Assembly: GCA_002162685.1 (NCBI GenBank)
Contig: MAAQ01000002.1
Span: 273,272 to 337,271 of the forward strand
Direction of reading: 5' to 3'
DNA from: Flavobacteriales bacterium 33_180_T64
GTDB lineage: Bacteria > Bacteroidota > Bacteroidia > Flavobacteriales > Flavobacteriaceae
Length of the DNA: 64,000 nucleotides
The notes under the pieces were generated by a model. It had not been told where the DNA came from. It ran no database searches and saw nothing but the letters and a program-made list of their open reading frames with translations. A program made the position numbers and the translations under genes. This document shows, piece by piece, positions 36,753-46,702 of the stretch (within the stretch, counting starts at the first letter, position 1; every line of letters begins with the position of its first letter).

Positions 36753-39158
36753 CTATTTTTTCAATTTGATTTTGACATTTCTCTTTTTATCTTGACTAGT
36801 ATTCCAATCGACAGGAATTCTCAATTGTTTTACTTTCGAATTCCACACAATAGGCACTTTTTCCCCATCTATTTTTATGCATTTCGGTTCTTTATCAATA
36901 TTATGAATGATGAGTTCAATTGCTTTTTCTGCTATACTAAAGTCTATTTCTGACTCTAACTTAAATTCAAAAATTAAATTGTTCCTTTTATAGTTAGCTT
37001 CATATTTTGGAGCTTCATAATACTCATAATTAATAGCATTGATATAATTACCATTATCATCATAAAATTCTCGTTTACTTTCAGTAACAGACTTATCAAA
37101 ATAATAATGCAGTTCTAAATTTTTAGGAGTGTAATCATTAGTTGAATGTCCCTGTCCAGTTCTTTTTGCTAATGGGATAAAAGCGCCTCCTCTCACAAAT
37201 GTGGGTATAGAATTCTCTTTGGTTTGAACCGTTTTAGTTTGACCGCCTTCGTACTTCTCATCGGTATAAAAATCGAACCAATTCGAAGTCTTTGGAAAAT
37301 AAACAGCTTTCTCTTTTTCTCCTGCTTTTAAAATTGGAGCAACTAAAATATCTTTTCCCCAAAGGTAGGCGTCTGAATATGTAAATAAATCTGGATTATC
37401 TTGTTCTTCAAAAAATAATGGACGCATCAAAGGCGCTCCAGTTTGATTATTTTCAAACATGAGATTGTAATTATAAGGCAACATTTTGTAGCGTAATTCA
37501 ATAGCTTGCTTAGCTAAAGCTTTTGCTTTAGCGCTTCTAAACACAGGTTCACTAGCCACATCTTCTTGTGCATGCGGACGGTAAATAGGCTGAAACACCC
37601 CATACTGTAACCATCTTGTATAAAGCTCATCATCAAGATTAGCACCTGCAAAACCACCTAAGTCGCTATGCATATAAGCCAGACCTTGCATTCCCATTTG
37701 AAGCGCTATTTCGGGTTGACTTTGCAATCCTCCCCAAGTTCTATTCACATCACCAGACCAAGGCACTAAACCATAGCGTTGCGATCCAGAATATCCAGCA
37801 CGCATCAAAACAAATGGTCTCTGCTCGGGATTAGCTTCTAAACTAGACTCATAAACCAATCGTGCCCAATCGTGCCCATAGATATTATGAACTTCATCGG
37901 CTGTCCCTGTGGCATGTATTAATTTTGAAGGATGCACTTCTGGTTCTCCTAAATCTCCCCAAAACCCATTAACACCTAATTTTGATAAGTCCTTATAGAT
38001 AGTCTTAAACCATTGTGCTCCTTTATGGCTATAAATATCGATGAGACCCGTATTTCCGAAGTAAAAATCATAAGTAAACGGATTGCCAAGTGCATCTTTT
38101 GCTAGTATCTCTTTTTCAACTGCTTCATCCCATCTATTTGATGTGGTTAGTATAAATGGTTCAGTAATTAAAATCGTTTCTACGTCTTTAGACTTTAAAT
38201 CCTTAATCATCTGTTGAGGGTCAGGAAAAGAATCTCTATCAAAAGCTAAATTTCCCATTGTACCTTTGACTTCTTTTCCAAACCAATATAAATCAATAAT
38301 AATAGCATCTACTGGAATATCCTCTTCTCTAAACTTATCAATAGTTTCAATGACTTCTTTTTGCGAGTGATACCCAAATCGGCTTGAAAAATTACCCAAT
38401 GCCCAACGTGGTAGCATGGGTTGTTTTCCAGTTAAATCGGTATAATTATCTACAATATCATACCAAGAATTCCCAACAATAACTTGATAGGTTTTACGAC
38501 CAGAAATCGTTTCATATTTTAAAGTATTATCGCCTTTACTATCCAGATCTAAAAATCCAATAGGAGCATTATCAAAATGAACCATATACTTATTAGACGA
38601 CATCACGATTGGTAAGGTGTAGTTCATTAATTCTGCATGTGTCTCATAGCCATAATGTGCTCGATTATAGAGTTGCAAACGATTACCTCGACGATTCATC
38701 CCTAAAGCTCTGGCGCCTCCTCCATACAAGACTTCGTCTTTAGTCAACTTAAATTGTATCGTTTCTAAGCTATCATTTTTAACATAGCCCGCTTTTTCTG
38801 AAATCACATGTTGGTCATTATAGTAATACGAGATTTGAAATGGTGATTTTTTAATCGCAACGTAAAGTCCCTTAGTTTTTAATACAATCGTATCTTCATG
38901 TTCTGTTATATGAACATTTAAAACATTAGGTTTTAAAACAACGGCATGAGATTTTTCATTTAAAGTTTCGGCTTGCGGAACAAATGTAGTTTCTATAATT
39001 TCCGAAGAAAAAGGCTTAATTACATAGTATCCATCACTAACTTCAATTTTTAGATTATTGCCTTGAATTTCTGCTGTTTTAAATATTCGATTTGCGTTTT
39101 GTGCAAAAGACAATTGCAACGCAAAAACAATACTTATAATGTATGTGAGGTTTTTCAT
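36753..39158 (-). CDS. GH31 alpha-glucosidase family protein
   Basis: An 801-residue secreted protein with signal peptide ending LSFAQ. GH31 signature segments: FWGDLGEPEVHP with the nucleophile Asp402, and LVPWSGDVNRTWGGL with the acid/base Asp470. SDLGGFAG and HAQEDVASEP are further barrel motifs. A C-terminal beta-sandwich includes TFVRGGAFIPL. It probably removes glucose from the non-reducing end of alpha-glucans. A hairpin lies in the 62-bp gap separating it from the esterase gene upstream. Confidence 0.9.
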   Translation of the reverse strand: MKNLTYIISIVFALQLSFAQNANRIFKTAEIQGNNLKIEVSDGYYVIKPFSSEIIETTFVPQAETLNEKSHAVVLKPNVLNVHITEHEDTIVLKTKGLYVAIKKSPFQISYYYNDQHVISEKAGYVKNDSLETIQFKLTKDEVLYGGGARALGMNRRGNRLQLYNRAHYGYETHAELMNYTLPIVMSSNKYMVHFDNAPIGFLDLDSKGDNTLKYETISGRKTYQVIVGNSWYDIVDNYTDLTGKQPMLPRWALGNFSSRFGYHSQKEVIETIDKFREEDIPVDAIIIDLYWFGKEVKGTMGNLAFDRDSFPDPQQMIKDLKSKDVETILITEPFILTTSNRWDEAVEKEILAKDALGNPFTYDFYFGNTGLIDIYSHKGAQWFKTIYKDLSKLGVNGFWGDLGEPEVHPSKLIHATGTADEVHNIYGHDWARLVYESSLEANPEQRPFVLMRAGYSGSQRYGLVPWSGDVNRTWGGLQSQPEIALQMGMQGLAYMHSDLGGFAGANLDDELYTRWLQYGVFQPIYRPHAQEDVASEPVFRSAKAKALAKQAIELRYKMLPYNYNLMFENNQTGAPLMRPLFFEEQDNPDLFTYSDAYLWGKDILVAPILKAGEKEKAVYFPKTSNWFDFYTDEKYEGGQTKTVQTKENSIPTFVRGGAFIPLAKRTGQGHSTNDYTPKNLELHYYFDKSVTESKREFYDDNGNYINAINYEYYEAPKYEANYKRNNLIFEFKLESEIDFSIAEKAIELIIHNIDKEPKCIKIDGEKVPIVWNSKVKQLRIPVDWNTSQDKKRNVKIKLKK

Positions 39159-39173
39159 TTATAAAATTTATAG

Positions 39174-39205
39174 AGCTCACAGGTTTATAAAAAACCTGCG
39201 AGTTC
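39174..39205. other. Inverted repeat between the esterase and GH31 genes
   Basis: CAGGTTT and AAACCTG form a perfect 7-bp stem with a 5-bp loop, extended by imperfect pairing of CTC/GAG on both sides. It lies inside the operon, in its longest internal gap. It could be an RNA-processing or stabilising hairpin, or a weak terminator; no long T-tract follows. Confidence 0.45.
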
Positions 39206-39220
39206 TAAGTTGCTATTAAT

Positions 39221-40189
39221 CTAATCTTTACTTAATAAAAAGATTAATGATTGGTCTAATCGTTTGTTCCATGAATTCTCTGAATGATCTGCGCTTTCAA
39301 AAAATAAATTTACCGCAGTTGCATCTGTATAGCCTTTGTGTTTTAAAATATTATTTACACTTTGCGCATATTGCGGATAATGTTCATCTAAGGTTTTATT
39401 ACCATAATCAAAATATAGTTTATGATCTTTTGACTCTGGAAGATGGTTTTCCATGTATTTAAAAATAGCTTCAGGAAATGGGTTTATATCTGCAGGCGCA
39501 GCACCAACCCAATGCGTCGAAATACATGCCGCTCCTCCAAAAACTTCTGGATATTCTGAAACAGCATACATAGACATAAGCCCTCCCATACTGGAACCTG
39601 CAATAAAGGTGTGTTCTTGTTCTGTAAGCGTTGCATAAGACTTGTCAATCTCCGGCTTTAATTCTTCTACTATAAACTTTAAGTAATTATCACCATTTAA
39701 TGTTGCATTCCTATTGGCATTAATAGCGCTTCCAAAGAAGTCTTGAATAAAAGCTTTACTTAAATTTTCAAAGGCTTTTTGCGGAAATAAATCTTGCCAT
39801 CGTATCTGTGAAATATTATGAATACCAACGACAATAAAATCTTTAGTTACATTATCATTCATCAACTTTGAAGCCCATTCATCGACTTTCCATTCTTGTG
39901 AGTTCCATGTTGTTGTTGAATCAAATAACATTTGCCCATCATGCATATAAAGGACTGCGTATTTTTTCTCTTTTGAATACGTTTTAGGCAACCACACATC
40001 AACAGGTCTTGCTGTAATGTATTGTGAAGGAAAACTATCTACGCGATGTAACGTTCCTTCATACAGTTGCGCGTCTTTAAGTTGATTAAATATAATCTGA
40101 TTCTTTTCTTCGGAAACGTTAATTTCTTTAGATTGCTCTTTACAGGAAAACATAGAAATCATCAATATAATCAAGACCAATTGCTTCAT
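39221..40189 (-). CDS. Esterase-family alpha/beta hydrolase lipoprotein
   Basis: A 322-residue lipoprotein (lipobox MFSC, Cys16) of the putative-esterase (Fes/esterase D-like) family. The nucleophile elbow is IAGSSMGGLMSMYA, and the late acid and His fall in YFDYGNKTLDEHY and ESADHSENSW. Similar proteins in starch loci are often called 'alpha-amylase-associated' or 'putative hydrolases' and may remove ester groups from glucan chains. It lies 2 bp from a SusA-like GH13 gene, so a role in the same pathway is likely though not shown. Confidence 0.82.
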   Translation of the reverse strand: MKQLVLIILMISMFSCKEQSKEINVSEEKNQIIFNQLKDAQLYEGTLHRVDSFPSQYITARPVDVWLPKTYSKEKKYAVLYMHDGQMLFDSTTTWNSQEWKVDEWASKLMNDNVTKDFIVVGIHNISQIRWQDLFPQKAFENLSKAFIQDFFGSAINANRNATLNGDNYLKFIVEELKPEIDKSYATLTEQEHTFIAGSSMGGLMSMYAVSEYPEVFGGAACISTHWVGAAPADINPFPEAIFKYMENHLPESKDHKLYFDYGNKTLDEHYPQYAQSVNNILKHKGYTDATAVNLFFESADHSENSWNKRLDQSLIFLLSKD

Positions 40190-40191
40190 AT

Positions 40192-42162
40192 CTATTTTAT
40201 TTTTGTTGTTAGTAGAATTGGTCCTTTAGTTGTCAATTCTATAGCATCGTTCCATGTAAAATTTTCTCCTGTAATAATATTCTTTAATATTTTTCCATCA
40301 AGTCCAATTTCAGCATAGCGTTTTAAATCTATGGTGATTGGTTTGTTATTTTTATTGACAATTAAAACGACCGTTTCATCACCTAGTTTTCTAAACAAGA
40401 AATAGGTTCCCATAAGTGGTGCAAAATGAACAGTTTTACCTTCATGAATGGCCTTACTTTCTTTTCTGTAATTAAGTAGACGCTTCATAAAAAGCTGCAT
40501 GTCTTTTTGCTCTTCAGATAATCCTTTTCCTGTAAAAGCATTTACAACATCATCGTCCCATCCTCCAGGATAATCTGTACGAATTAAACCATGATCACCT
40601 GGTTTTTCAAAATCATTCATTAAAATTTCTGTCCCATAATACATTTGCAAAATTCTAGGCATCATACTATAGGTTGCTAAGGCCATTTTTGTATTAGGTA
40701 TATCACCTTTTAGTTGTGTAAAAATGCGACTCATATCATGATTGTCTGGAAAGACCATAATATCTTTAGGACTTGCATAATGGAAATCGTTTGCTAAACC
40801 TTCATAGATTTTCACAAGGCCGTTATCCCAAGATTCGTCTTCATTTAAAGCATTAACAACGTTTATTTGCATTGCAAAATCCATGGTAGATTTTAAATTA
40901 GAATCGTATCCATCTTTATTATTAGCGCCTTCTTGCCAGTACCCAATGAGTAGAGGATTGTAACTCCATTCTTCGCCTACAATACTAAAATTAGGATACT
41001 CGGTCATAATCGCTCCTGCCCAATCGCTCATAAAATCTTTATCAGGATAAGGGTAAGTATCTTGACGAATCCCATCTAATTGTGCTGTCTCAATCCACCA
41101 AATGCTATTTTGAATAATATATTTAGCCATAAATGGATTGCGTTGATTTAAATCTGGCATTGTGGCTACAAACCAACCTTTAGAATGGCCATCTTTATCA
41201 TATTGCGATGCATAACCATCTTGATTAGTTGTACGTCTATGATTAGAATTTATAGTCGTTTTCCAATTCCAATTATCAATATTTTTCTCGTAATTTTCTT
41301 GAAGGCTAATCCAATTTTTAAATGGTAAGTCTTTCATCCACCAATGTTCTAATCCGCAATGATTAGCAACTTGATCCATTACAAGTTTCATCCCTTTATC
41401 TTTCAACTTTTGTGATAAATCTTGATACTCTTTTATAGTTCCAAAACGAGGGTCTACTTGATATAAATCTGTAATGGCATAACCATGGTATGAGCCTTGC
41501 TTCATATTGTTTGTAAGCATCGGCTGAGGCCAAACCGTTGTAAACCCTAAATCGTGAATATAATCGAGGTGATTTATTATCCCTTCAATATCTCCTCCGT
41601 GACGTGCATAATCATCAGTTCTATTGATTGTTTTTTCTAATAATCCCTTTTGTCCTTCCATTGCAATAGGAGTATCATTATCAGGGTTTGCATTTACAAA
41701 ACGATCTGGCGTAATTAAGTAAATAGCATCACTACTATTAAAACCAATATAGTTTTTAGCAGATTTTTTCCTGTCTTTTAATTCATAGACATCTATTAAT
41801 TCGTCACCATTATCATTCTTGAATTTTATATTGAATCGTCCTGAAAGTGTATTTTCAGAAATCAATACATCAATAAATAAGTAATTATTACTATTATCCC
41901 CTTTACTAATGCCTTCAATTGAAATCCCCTTATAAGAAATGCTAGGTGTATAATCGGCAATATTATTATGATTGACTAATAATTGTAAGGTATCATTTTT
42001 AAAACCTGTCCACCAATTTGGAGGTTCAATACGTTCGATATCATTTTTATCTACAAATTCAAATGGTGTAATTTCTATTTGAGTATCACTAGAACTATTC
42101 TTTTTACAAGACACACTTAAAGCAATTATACATGATAAAAATAAATAGATGTGTTTTTTCAT
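40192..42162 (-). CDS. susA: SusA-like GH13 neopullulanase/cyclomaltodextrinase
   Basis: A 656-residue lipoprotein (lipobox LSVSC, Cys19). An N-terminal Cyc-maltodext_N-like beta-sandwich (about 30-130, beginning RIEPPNWWTGFKNDTLQLLV) precedes the GH13 barrel. GH13 regions: region I VMDQVANHCG, region II GIRQDTYPYPD (nucleophile Asp), region III IVGEEWSY (Glu), region IV FPDNHDMSR (Asp). A C-terminal beta-domain ends TTKGPILLTTKIK. SusA-type enzymes cut cyclodextrin, pullulan and maltodextrins in the periplasm. It is next to the GH65 phosphorylase gene (26 bp). Confidence 0.9.
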   Translation of the reverse strand: MKKHIYLFLSCIIALSVSCKKNSSSDTQIEITPFEFVDKNDIERIEPPNWWTGFKNDTLQLLVNHNNIADYTPSISYKGISIEGISKGDNSNNYLFIDVLISENTLSGRFNIKFKNDNGDELIDVYELKDRKKSAKNYIGFNSSDAIYLITPDRFVNANPDNDTPIAMEGQKGLLEKTINRTDDYARHGGDIEGIINHLDYIHDLGFTTVWPQPMLTNNMKQGSYHGYAITDLYQVDPRFGTIKEYQDLSQKLKDKGMKLVMDQVANHCGLEHWWMKDLPFKNWISLQENYEKNIDNWNWKTTINSNHRRTTNQDGYASQYDKDGHSKGWFVATMPDLNQRNPFMAKYIIQNSIWWIETAQLDGIRQDTYPYPDKDFMSDWAGAIMTEYPNFSIVGEEWSYNPLLIGYWQEGANNKDGYDSNLKSTMDFAMQINVVNALNEDESWDNGLVKIYEGLANDFHYASPKDIMVFPDNHDMSRIFTQLKGDIPNTKMALATYSMMPRILQMYYGTEILMNDFEKPGDHGLIRTDYPGGWDDDVVNAFTGKGLSEEQKDMQLFMKRLLNYRKESKAIHEGKTVHFAPLMGTYFLFRKLGDETVVLIVNKNNKPITIDLKRYAEIGLDGKILKNIITGENFTWNDAIELTTKGPILLTTKIK

Positions 42163-42188
42163 AATAAAAATTTTAAGTGCATTTATAT

Positions 42189-44495
42189 TTATACGGTTAG
42201 CAAATTATTAGGAGTTATCGTTACAGGTTTTCCATTTACTAAGATTTCTAAATCATCATGCCCTTCAAGTTCAAAGTGTGTGTTTCCTTTACAAGCATTA
42301 ACTTTAATAATTTGATTTCTAAAATTAACTTTGAACGAATACCCATCCCATTGCTCAGGGATTTTAGGTTCAAACGACAATATGTTATCTATAACACGCA
42401 TCCCACCAAAACCTTCAACAATACTCATCCAAGTTCCAGCCATAGAAGTGATGTGTAATCCTTCTTCAACTTCTTTATTATAATCATCTAAATCTAAACG
42501 AGAGGTACGTAAATAGAATTCATAAGCTAGATCCATACGGTTTATCTTAGCCGCTTGAATACTATGAACACAAGGTGACAATGAGCTTTCATGAACTGTG
42601 AATGGTTCATAAAAATCAAAATGACGTTCTAATTCTTCTGTAGAAAAATCATTTTCAAAGAAATAAAATCCTTGTAAGATATCTGCTTGTTTAATATATG
42701 GCGAGCGTAAAATTCTATCCCATGACCATTTTTGGTTAATTGGTCTTTCTTTATTTGGTAAATCAGCAACTGAAATCAATGCTTTATCTAAGAAGCCATC
42801 TTGCTGTAAGTAAATATTCTTTTCTTCAGAAAACGGTAAATACATATTATCAGCAACAGATTTCCATTGTGATAATTCTGATTTGGATAGTTTAGTTTTC
42901 GTACTAACTCTAGTATAATCTGAACTGAATTCTGCTTCAACTTTATGAATATTTTCTAATGCATAATTAATACACCATTTTGCTATATAATTGGTATACC
43001 AATTATTATTGACATTATTTTCATATTCATTAGGACCTGTCACTCCAAGAATAACATATTGTTTTTTTGCTTCAGAAAACGTCGCACGTTGTTGCCAAAA
43101 TCTAGCAATACCAATTAATACTTCTAAACCTTTTTCTGGAATATAGCTATAGTCTCCTGTATATCGTTGGTAATTATATATAGCGAATGAGATTGCTCCA
43201 TTACGGTGAATTTCTTCAAATGTAATTTCCCATTCGTTATGGCACTCTTCACCATTCATAGTTACCATTGGATATAAAGCTGCGCCATTTGAAAATCCTA
43301 ATTTTTCGGCATTCTCAATAGCTTTTTCTAAATGGTTATAGCGATATTCTAATAAGCTTTTTGCAACATTTTGATCTTTTGTTGCCATGTAAAACGGGAT
43401 GCAATACGCTTCGGTATCCCAATACGTACTTCCGCCATATTTTTCTCCAGTGAATCCTTTAGGTCCAATATTTAGACGTGCATCTTTTCCTAAATAGGTT
43501 TGGTTTAAATGAAAAATATTAAATCGAATACCTTGTTGAGCAGCAACATCGCCTTCAATTGTAATATCAGACATATTCCAAATTTTAGCCCAAGCATTTT
43601 TTTGCATTTCTAGTAAAGCATCAAAACCAAGTTCTGAAGCTTTATTAAGTGTTTTTTTAGCAATAGATGTTAATTCATTTTTATCATGATTTCGGTCAGA
43701 AATATAACCTCCGTATTTAGTAAGTGTTATAGTATCACCTTTATTTACTTGGTTTTGATATGTGAATTCAATTTTATCTATCGCATCATTTATAATTTTA
43801 TCTTGTTTTAAAGTCGTTCCATTTAATGACACTTGAGTTTGCATAGATGTACACACATAAAAATGTGTTTTCATTGTTTTTGAAACAATAAATGCCTGTT
43901 CTTTTTCATGATTTACACTTAATACATCCCAAAATTTATCATCCCAATTAGAATCTTCGTTGGTAATACCATTATCTAAATAAGGCGAGAAGTTAATCTG
44001 CGCATCATTATTTATAGGAGTTACGTTATATTCTATAGCGCCAATTTCGTCTATATCTAGACTTAAAAAACGTTTAGTTTCTACTTTAATTTCAATAAAA
44101 TTTTGAAGTGTTGCTATAAAACTTCTAGACAACCAACCTTCTTTCATGTTAAGTTCTCTTCGGAAATGTTCTACTTTAATACACTTTGCTAAATCAAGTA
44201 TTTCTTCATTAATAGTTACATTGATTCCTATCCAATTTGGAGCATTTAATACTTTAGCAAAATATTCTGGATAGCCATTTTTCCACCAACCTACTCTAGT
44301 TTTATCAGGATAATAAACACCTGCAACATAGCTTCCTTGAAATGTTTCTCCTGAGTAGTGCTCTTCAAAATTAGCACGTTGTCCCATCGCTCCATTCCCT
44401 AAACTCATTAAGCTCTCTGAAGACTTAACGTGTTCTGCATCAAAGCCTTCTTCTATGATTGACCAGCTATCTGGTTGTATATAATTATTATTCAT
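42189..44495 (-). CDS. GH65 maltose phosphorylase-type enzyme
   Basis: A 768-residue cytosolic enzyme without a signal. It opens with an N-terminal beta-sandwich containing ESLMSLGNGAMGQRANFEEHY. The (alpha/alpha)6 catalytic domain has GGSTYWDTEAYCIPFYM and the catalytic Glu region NGEECHNEWEITFEEIHRNGA (about 411-430). GH65 members phosphorolyse maltose, trehalose or kojibiose to glucose plus beta-glucose-1-phosphate. The neighbouring beta-phosphoglucomutase gene and the glucan locus argue for maltose. It follows that gene by 32 bp. Confidence 0.9.
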   Translation of the reverse strand: MNNNYIQPDSWSIIEEGFDAEHVKSSESLMSLGNGAMGQRANFEEHYSGETFQGSYVAGVYYPDKTRVGWWKNGYPEYFAKVLNAPNWIGINVTINEEILDLAKCIKVEHFRRELNMKEGWLSRSFIATLQNFIEIKVETKRFLSLDIDEIGAIEYNVTPINNDAQINFSPYLDNGITNEDSNWDDKFWDVLSVNHEKEQAFIVSKTMKTHFYVCTSMQTQVSLNGTTLKQDKIINDAIDKIEFTYQNQVNKGDTITLTKYGGYISDRNHDKNELTSIAKKTLNKASELGFDALLEMQKNAWAKIWNMSDITIEGDVAAQQGIRFNIFHLNQTYLGKDARLNIGPKGFTGEKYGGSTYWDTEAYCIPFYMATKDQNVAKSLLEYRYNHLEKAIENAEKLGFSNGAALYPMVTMNGEECHNEWEITFEEIHRNGAISFAIYNYQRYTGDYSYIPEKGLEVLIGIARFWQQRATFSEAKKQYVILGVTGPNEYENNVNNNWYTNYIAKWCINYALENIHKVEAEFSSDYTRVSTKTKLSKSELSQWKSVADNMYLPFSEEKNIYLQQDGFLDKALISVADLPNKERPINQKWSWDRILRSPYIKQADILQGFYFFENDFSTEELERHFDFYEPFTVHESSLSPCVHSIQAAKINRMDLAYEFYLRTSRLDLDDYNKEVEEGLHITSMAGTWMSIVEGFGGMRVIDNILSFEPKIPEQWDGYSFKVNFRNQIIKVNACKGNTHFELEGHDDLEILVNGKPVTITPNNLLTV

Positions 44496-44527
44496 TGTCT
44501 TTTATAAATCAATTATTGATTGATAAA

Positions 44528-45196
44528 TTATTTATTAATTTTTCCTGAGATAAGATCTTCTAAAAATGCTTGAGACATTTCAGTAAAATCTTTAAAAACA
44601 TAATCTGCTTCATGCAATACATGTGCTTCTCCAATACCAATAGCGATCATATGAGCTGCATTTGCTGCTTGAACTCCAGCTACAGAATCTTCAAACACAA
44701 TACAATCTTCAGGATTTATGTTTAAAAGTTTTGCTCCAATTAAGAACACTTCAGGATCTGGTTTTGCTTTTGATACATCATTACCATCAACAATGGCCGC
44801 AAACCGATCTAAAAGTTCCACTTTACGTAAAATAGGCGTTGCATTTTTACTAGCAGAACCTAGGGCGATTGCTTGTTTCTTTTCGACTAAATAATCTAAT
44901 GTTTTTGTTACATCTGGAAGGATTTCAGAAGTACCCATATTATTAATGAAACTTAAATAATCGTCATTTTTCAAACCCATGAGTTTCATGAATTCATCTT
45001 CTGAAAGGGTTTTGTTTCCCCATTCTAATATTTTTTCTAGTGAACGTACACGACTAACACCTTTAAGTTGTTCGTTTTGTTCTTCGGTAAAATCGACACC
45101 AATACTATGAGCGAGTTTTTTCCAAGCTAAGAAATGATACTTAGCAGTATCTACGATGACTCCATCTAAGTCAAATATGAATCCTTTTTTAGTCAT
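44528..45196 (-). CDS. pgmB: Beta-phosphoglucomutase
   Basis: A 222-residue HAD-superfamily enzyme. The nucleophile motif FDLDGVIVDTAKYH carries two Asp, followed by GVSRVRSLEKIL (cap), GSASKNA, KAKPDPEVFL and FEDSVAGVQAA. It converts beta-glucose-1-phosphate, the product of the adjacent GH65 phosphorylase, to glucose-6-phosphate. Its ATG lies 8 bp inside the end of the transporter gene, so it is translationally coupled to it. Confidence 0.92.
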   Translation of the reverse strand: MTKKGFIFDLDGVIVDTAKYHFLAWKKLAHSIGVDFTEEQNEQLKGVSRVRSLEKILEWGNKTLSEDEFMKLMGLKNDDYLSFINNMGTSEILPDVTKTLDYLVEKKQAIALGSASKNATPILRKVELLDRFAAIVDGNDVSKAKPDPEVFLIGAKLLNINPEDCIVFEDSVAGVQAANAAHMIAIGIGEAHVLHEADYVFKDFTEMSQAFLEDLISGKINK

Positions 45197-46574
45197 TTAC
45201 TAATTCTTCGGGTTGATATGAAATTGCATCTTTATTGGTAATCAAAAGATTACATAAACCTGCTATTATTAAACTAATTCCGGCAACGATCATCGCATTA
45301 ATTGTGTCTGTTTTTATGAAATCTGCCCATAGAAATTTCCATCCTAAACCTGCAAATATTTGAGGAATTACAATAAACATGTTGAATATCCCCATTATAA
45401 CTCCCATCTTTTTAGGATCGACAGAACTAGATAACATGGCATAAGGCATTGACAAAATACTTCCCCAAGCAAAACCTATAAGTACAAAACAGTATTTTAA
45501 ATTCTCGGGAGATGTATAATACATTAAAAGGAATCCTAACCCTCCAAGAATTAAAGATCCCATGTGTACAAATTTTCTATTGATTCGCTTTCTAGAAGTA
45601 TAAAAAACTAATAATAAAGCAAAAGCCATAGAAGATAGTCCATAAACTCCCATTGCTGAACCTACCGAGTTTGATGATTCTTGAAATGCAGTATTTATTA
45701 AATTAAAAGCCTGTTCTTGTTCTGGAATAGACATATTGTATTCAGATTCTATAGGTGAAGGTGTTTTATAAACATGTTCTGTTAAAGCAGGATTTGCCAA
45801 ACTCCACATCGTGAAAAACGCAAACCATGAAAAAAACTGAATAACACCTAATCGCTTCATAGTGAGTGGCATATTCCCTATATTATTAAGAATATCTGGA
45901 ATGAATTGATTCTTTTTCGCTTTTTCTCGTTCAAATTCTTCCATATCTTCAGGAGGATATTCTGAAGTTTTAAGAATGGTATAAATTATACTACCTAAAA
46001 AAACAAAAGCTCCTATACCGAAAGCAACCTTAACAGACATAGGCACAATACCTGCATCAGCAGAATTACTAACTCCAAAATATGAAACAATTTCAGGTAG
46101 ACTACTAGCAATCCATGTACCAACACCAATAATCAAAGCTTGCATAACAAAGCCATAAGACCGTTGTGTTTTTGGCAACTTATCAGCGACCAAAGCTCTA
46201 AAAGGTTCCATTGAAATATTTATAGACGCATCTAAAATAAATAGCATACCTACGGCCATCCAAACAACGGGTGAATATGGTATAAAAAATAAAACAATCG
46301 AACTTAAAATCGCTCCAATAAAAAAGTAAGGACGTCTTCTTCCCCATCTAGGATGCCAAGTTTTATCACTCAAATACCCAATTATGGGTTGAACAAAAAG
46401 ACCGACTAATGGAGCAATAACCCAATATAATGGAATGTCATCTTTACTTGCTCCTAGTGTTTGAAATATTCGAGACATAAAGCCTCCTTGTAAGGCAAAA
46501 CCAAATTGTATCCCTAAGAAACCGAAACTCATGTTCCAAATTTCCCAGAAACCTAACGTGCGCTTTTTCATCAA
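45189..46574 (-). CDS. MFS sugar transporter (SLC45/GPH-like)
   Basis: A 461-residue protein with 12 predicted membrane segments. WGRRRPYFFIGA after the second segment and QPIIGYLSDKTW match the MFS loop (R-x-G-R-R) of sugar transporters related to SLC45/sucrose-type permeases. The locus implies maltose or maltodextrin import across the inner membrane. It is the first gene of the long glucan operon and overlaps pgmB by 8 bp. A 128-bp gap separates it from the LacI gene. Confidence 0.85.
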   Translation of the reverse strand: MMKKRTLGFWEIWNMSFGFLGIQFGFALQGGFMSRIFQTLGASKDDIPLYWVIAPLVGLFVQPIIGYLSDKTWHPRWGRRRPYFFIGAILSSIVLFFIPYSPVVWMAVGMLFILDASINISMEPFRALVADKLPKTQRSYGFVMQALIIGVGTWIASSLPEIVSYFGVSNSADAGIVPMSVKVAFGIGAFVFLGSIIYTILKTSEYPPEDMEEFEREKAKKNQFIPDILNNIGNMPLTMKRLGVIQFFSWFAFFTMWSLANPALTEHVYKTPSPIESEYNMSIPEQEQAFNLINTAFQESSNSVGSAMGVYGLSSMAFALLLVFYTSRKRINRKFVHMGSLILGGLGFLLMYYTSPENLKYCFVLIGFAWGSILSMPYAMLSSSVDPKKMGVIMGIFNMFIVIPQIFAGLGWKFLWADFIKTDTINAMIVAGISLIIAGLCNLLITNKDAISYQPEELVND

Positions 46575-46629
46575 AGTATGTTTAAATTAATACTATTGAC
46601 AAGCGATAAAACTCATCAAAACTTAAATG

Positions 46630-46646
46630 TAGAAGTGAAAATATAA
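46630..46646. promoter_or_regulatory. 17-bp motif shared with the susC upstream region
   Basis: TAGAAGTGAAAATATAA occurs here, upstream of the MFS-led operon, and identically at 48016-48032 upstream of susC. Relative to the promoters it points in opposite directions at the two sites. Between this motif and the LacI gene the minus strand has a TTG and TATATTTA at 18-bp spacing, a near-consensus promoter. Confidence 0.35.
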
Positions 46647-46702
46647 GTTCTGATTAGGGTGTAAATATAGTAAAGTTTTTATTTAATCAACATTTAAATC
46701 TC

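Noticed and set aside
39174..39205. LacI operator inside the glucan operon
   Set aside because: The inverted repeat lacks the central CG and symmetry of the site upstream of susC, and lies within the operon.
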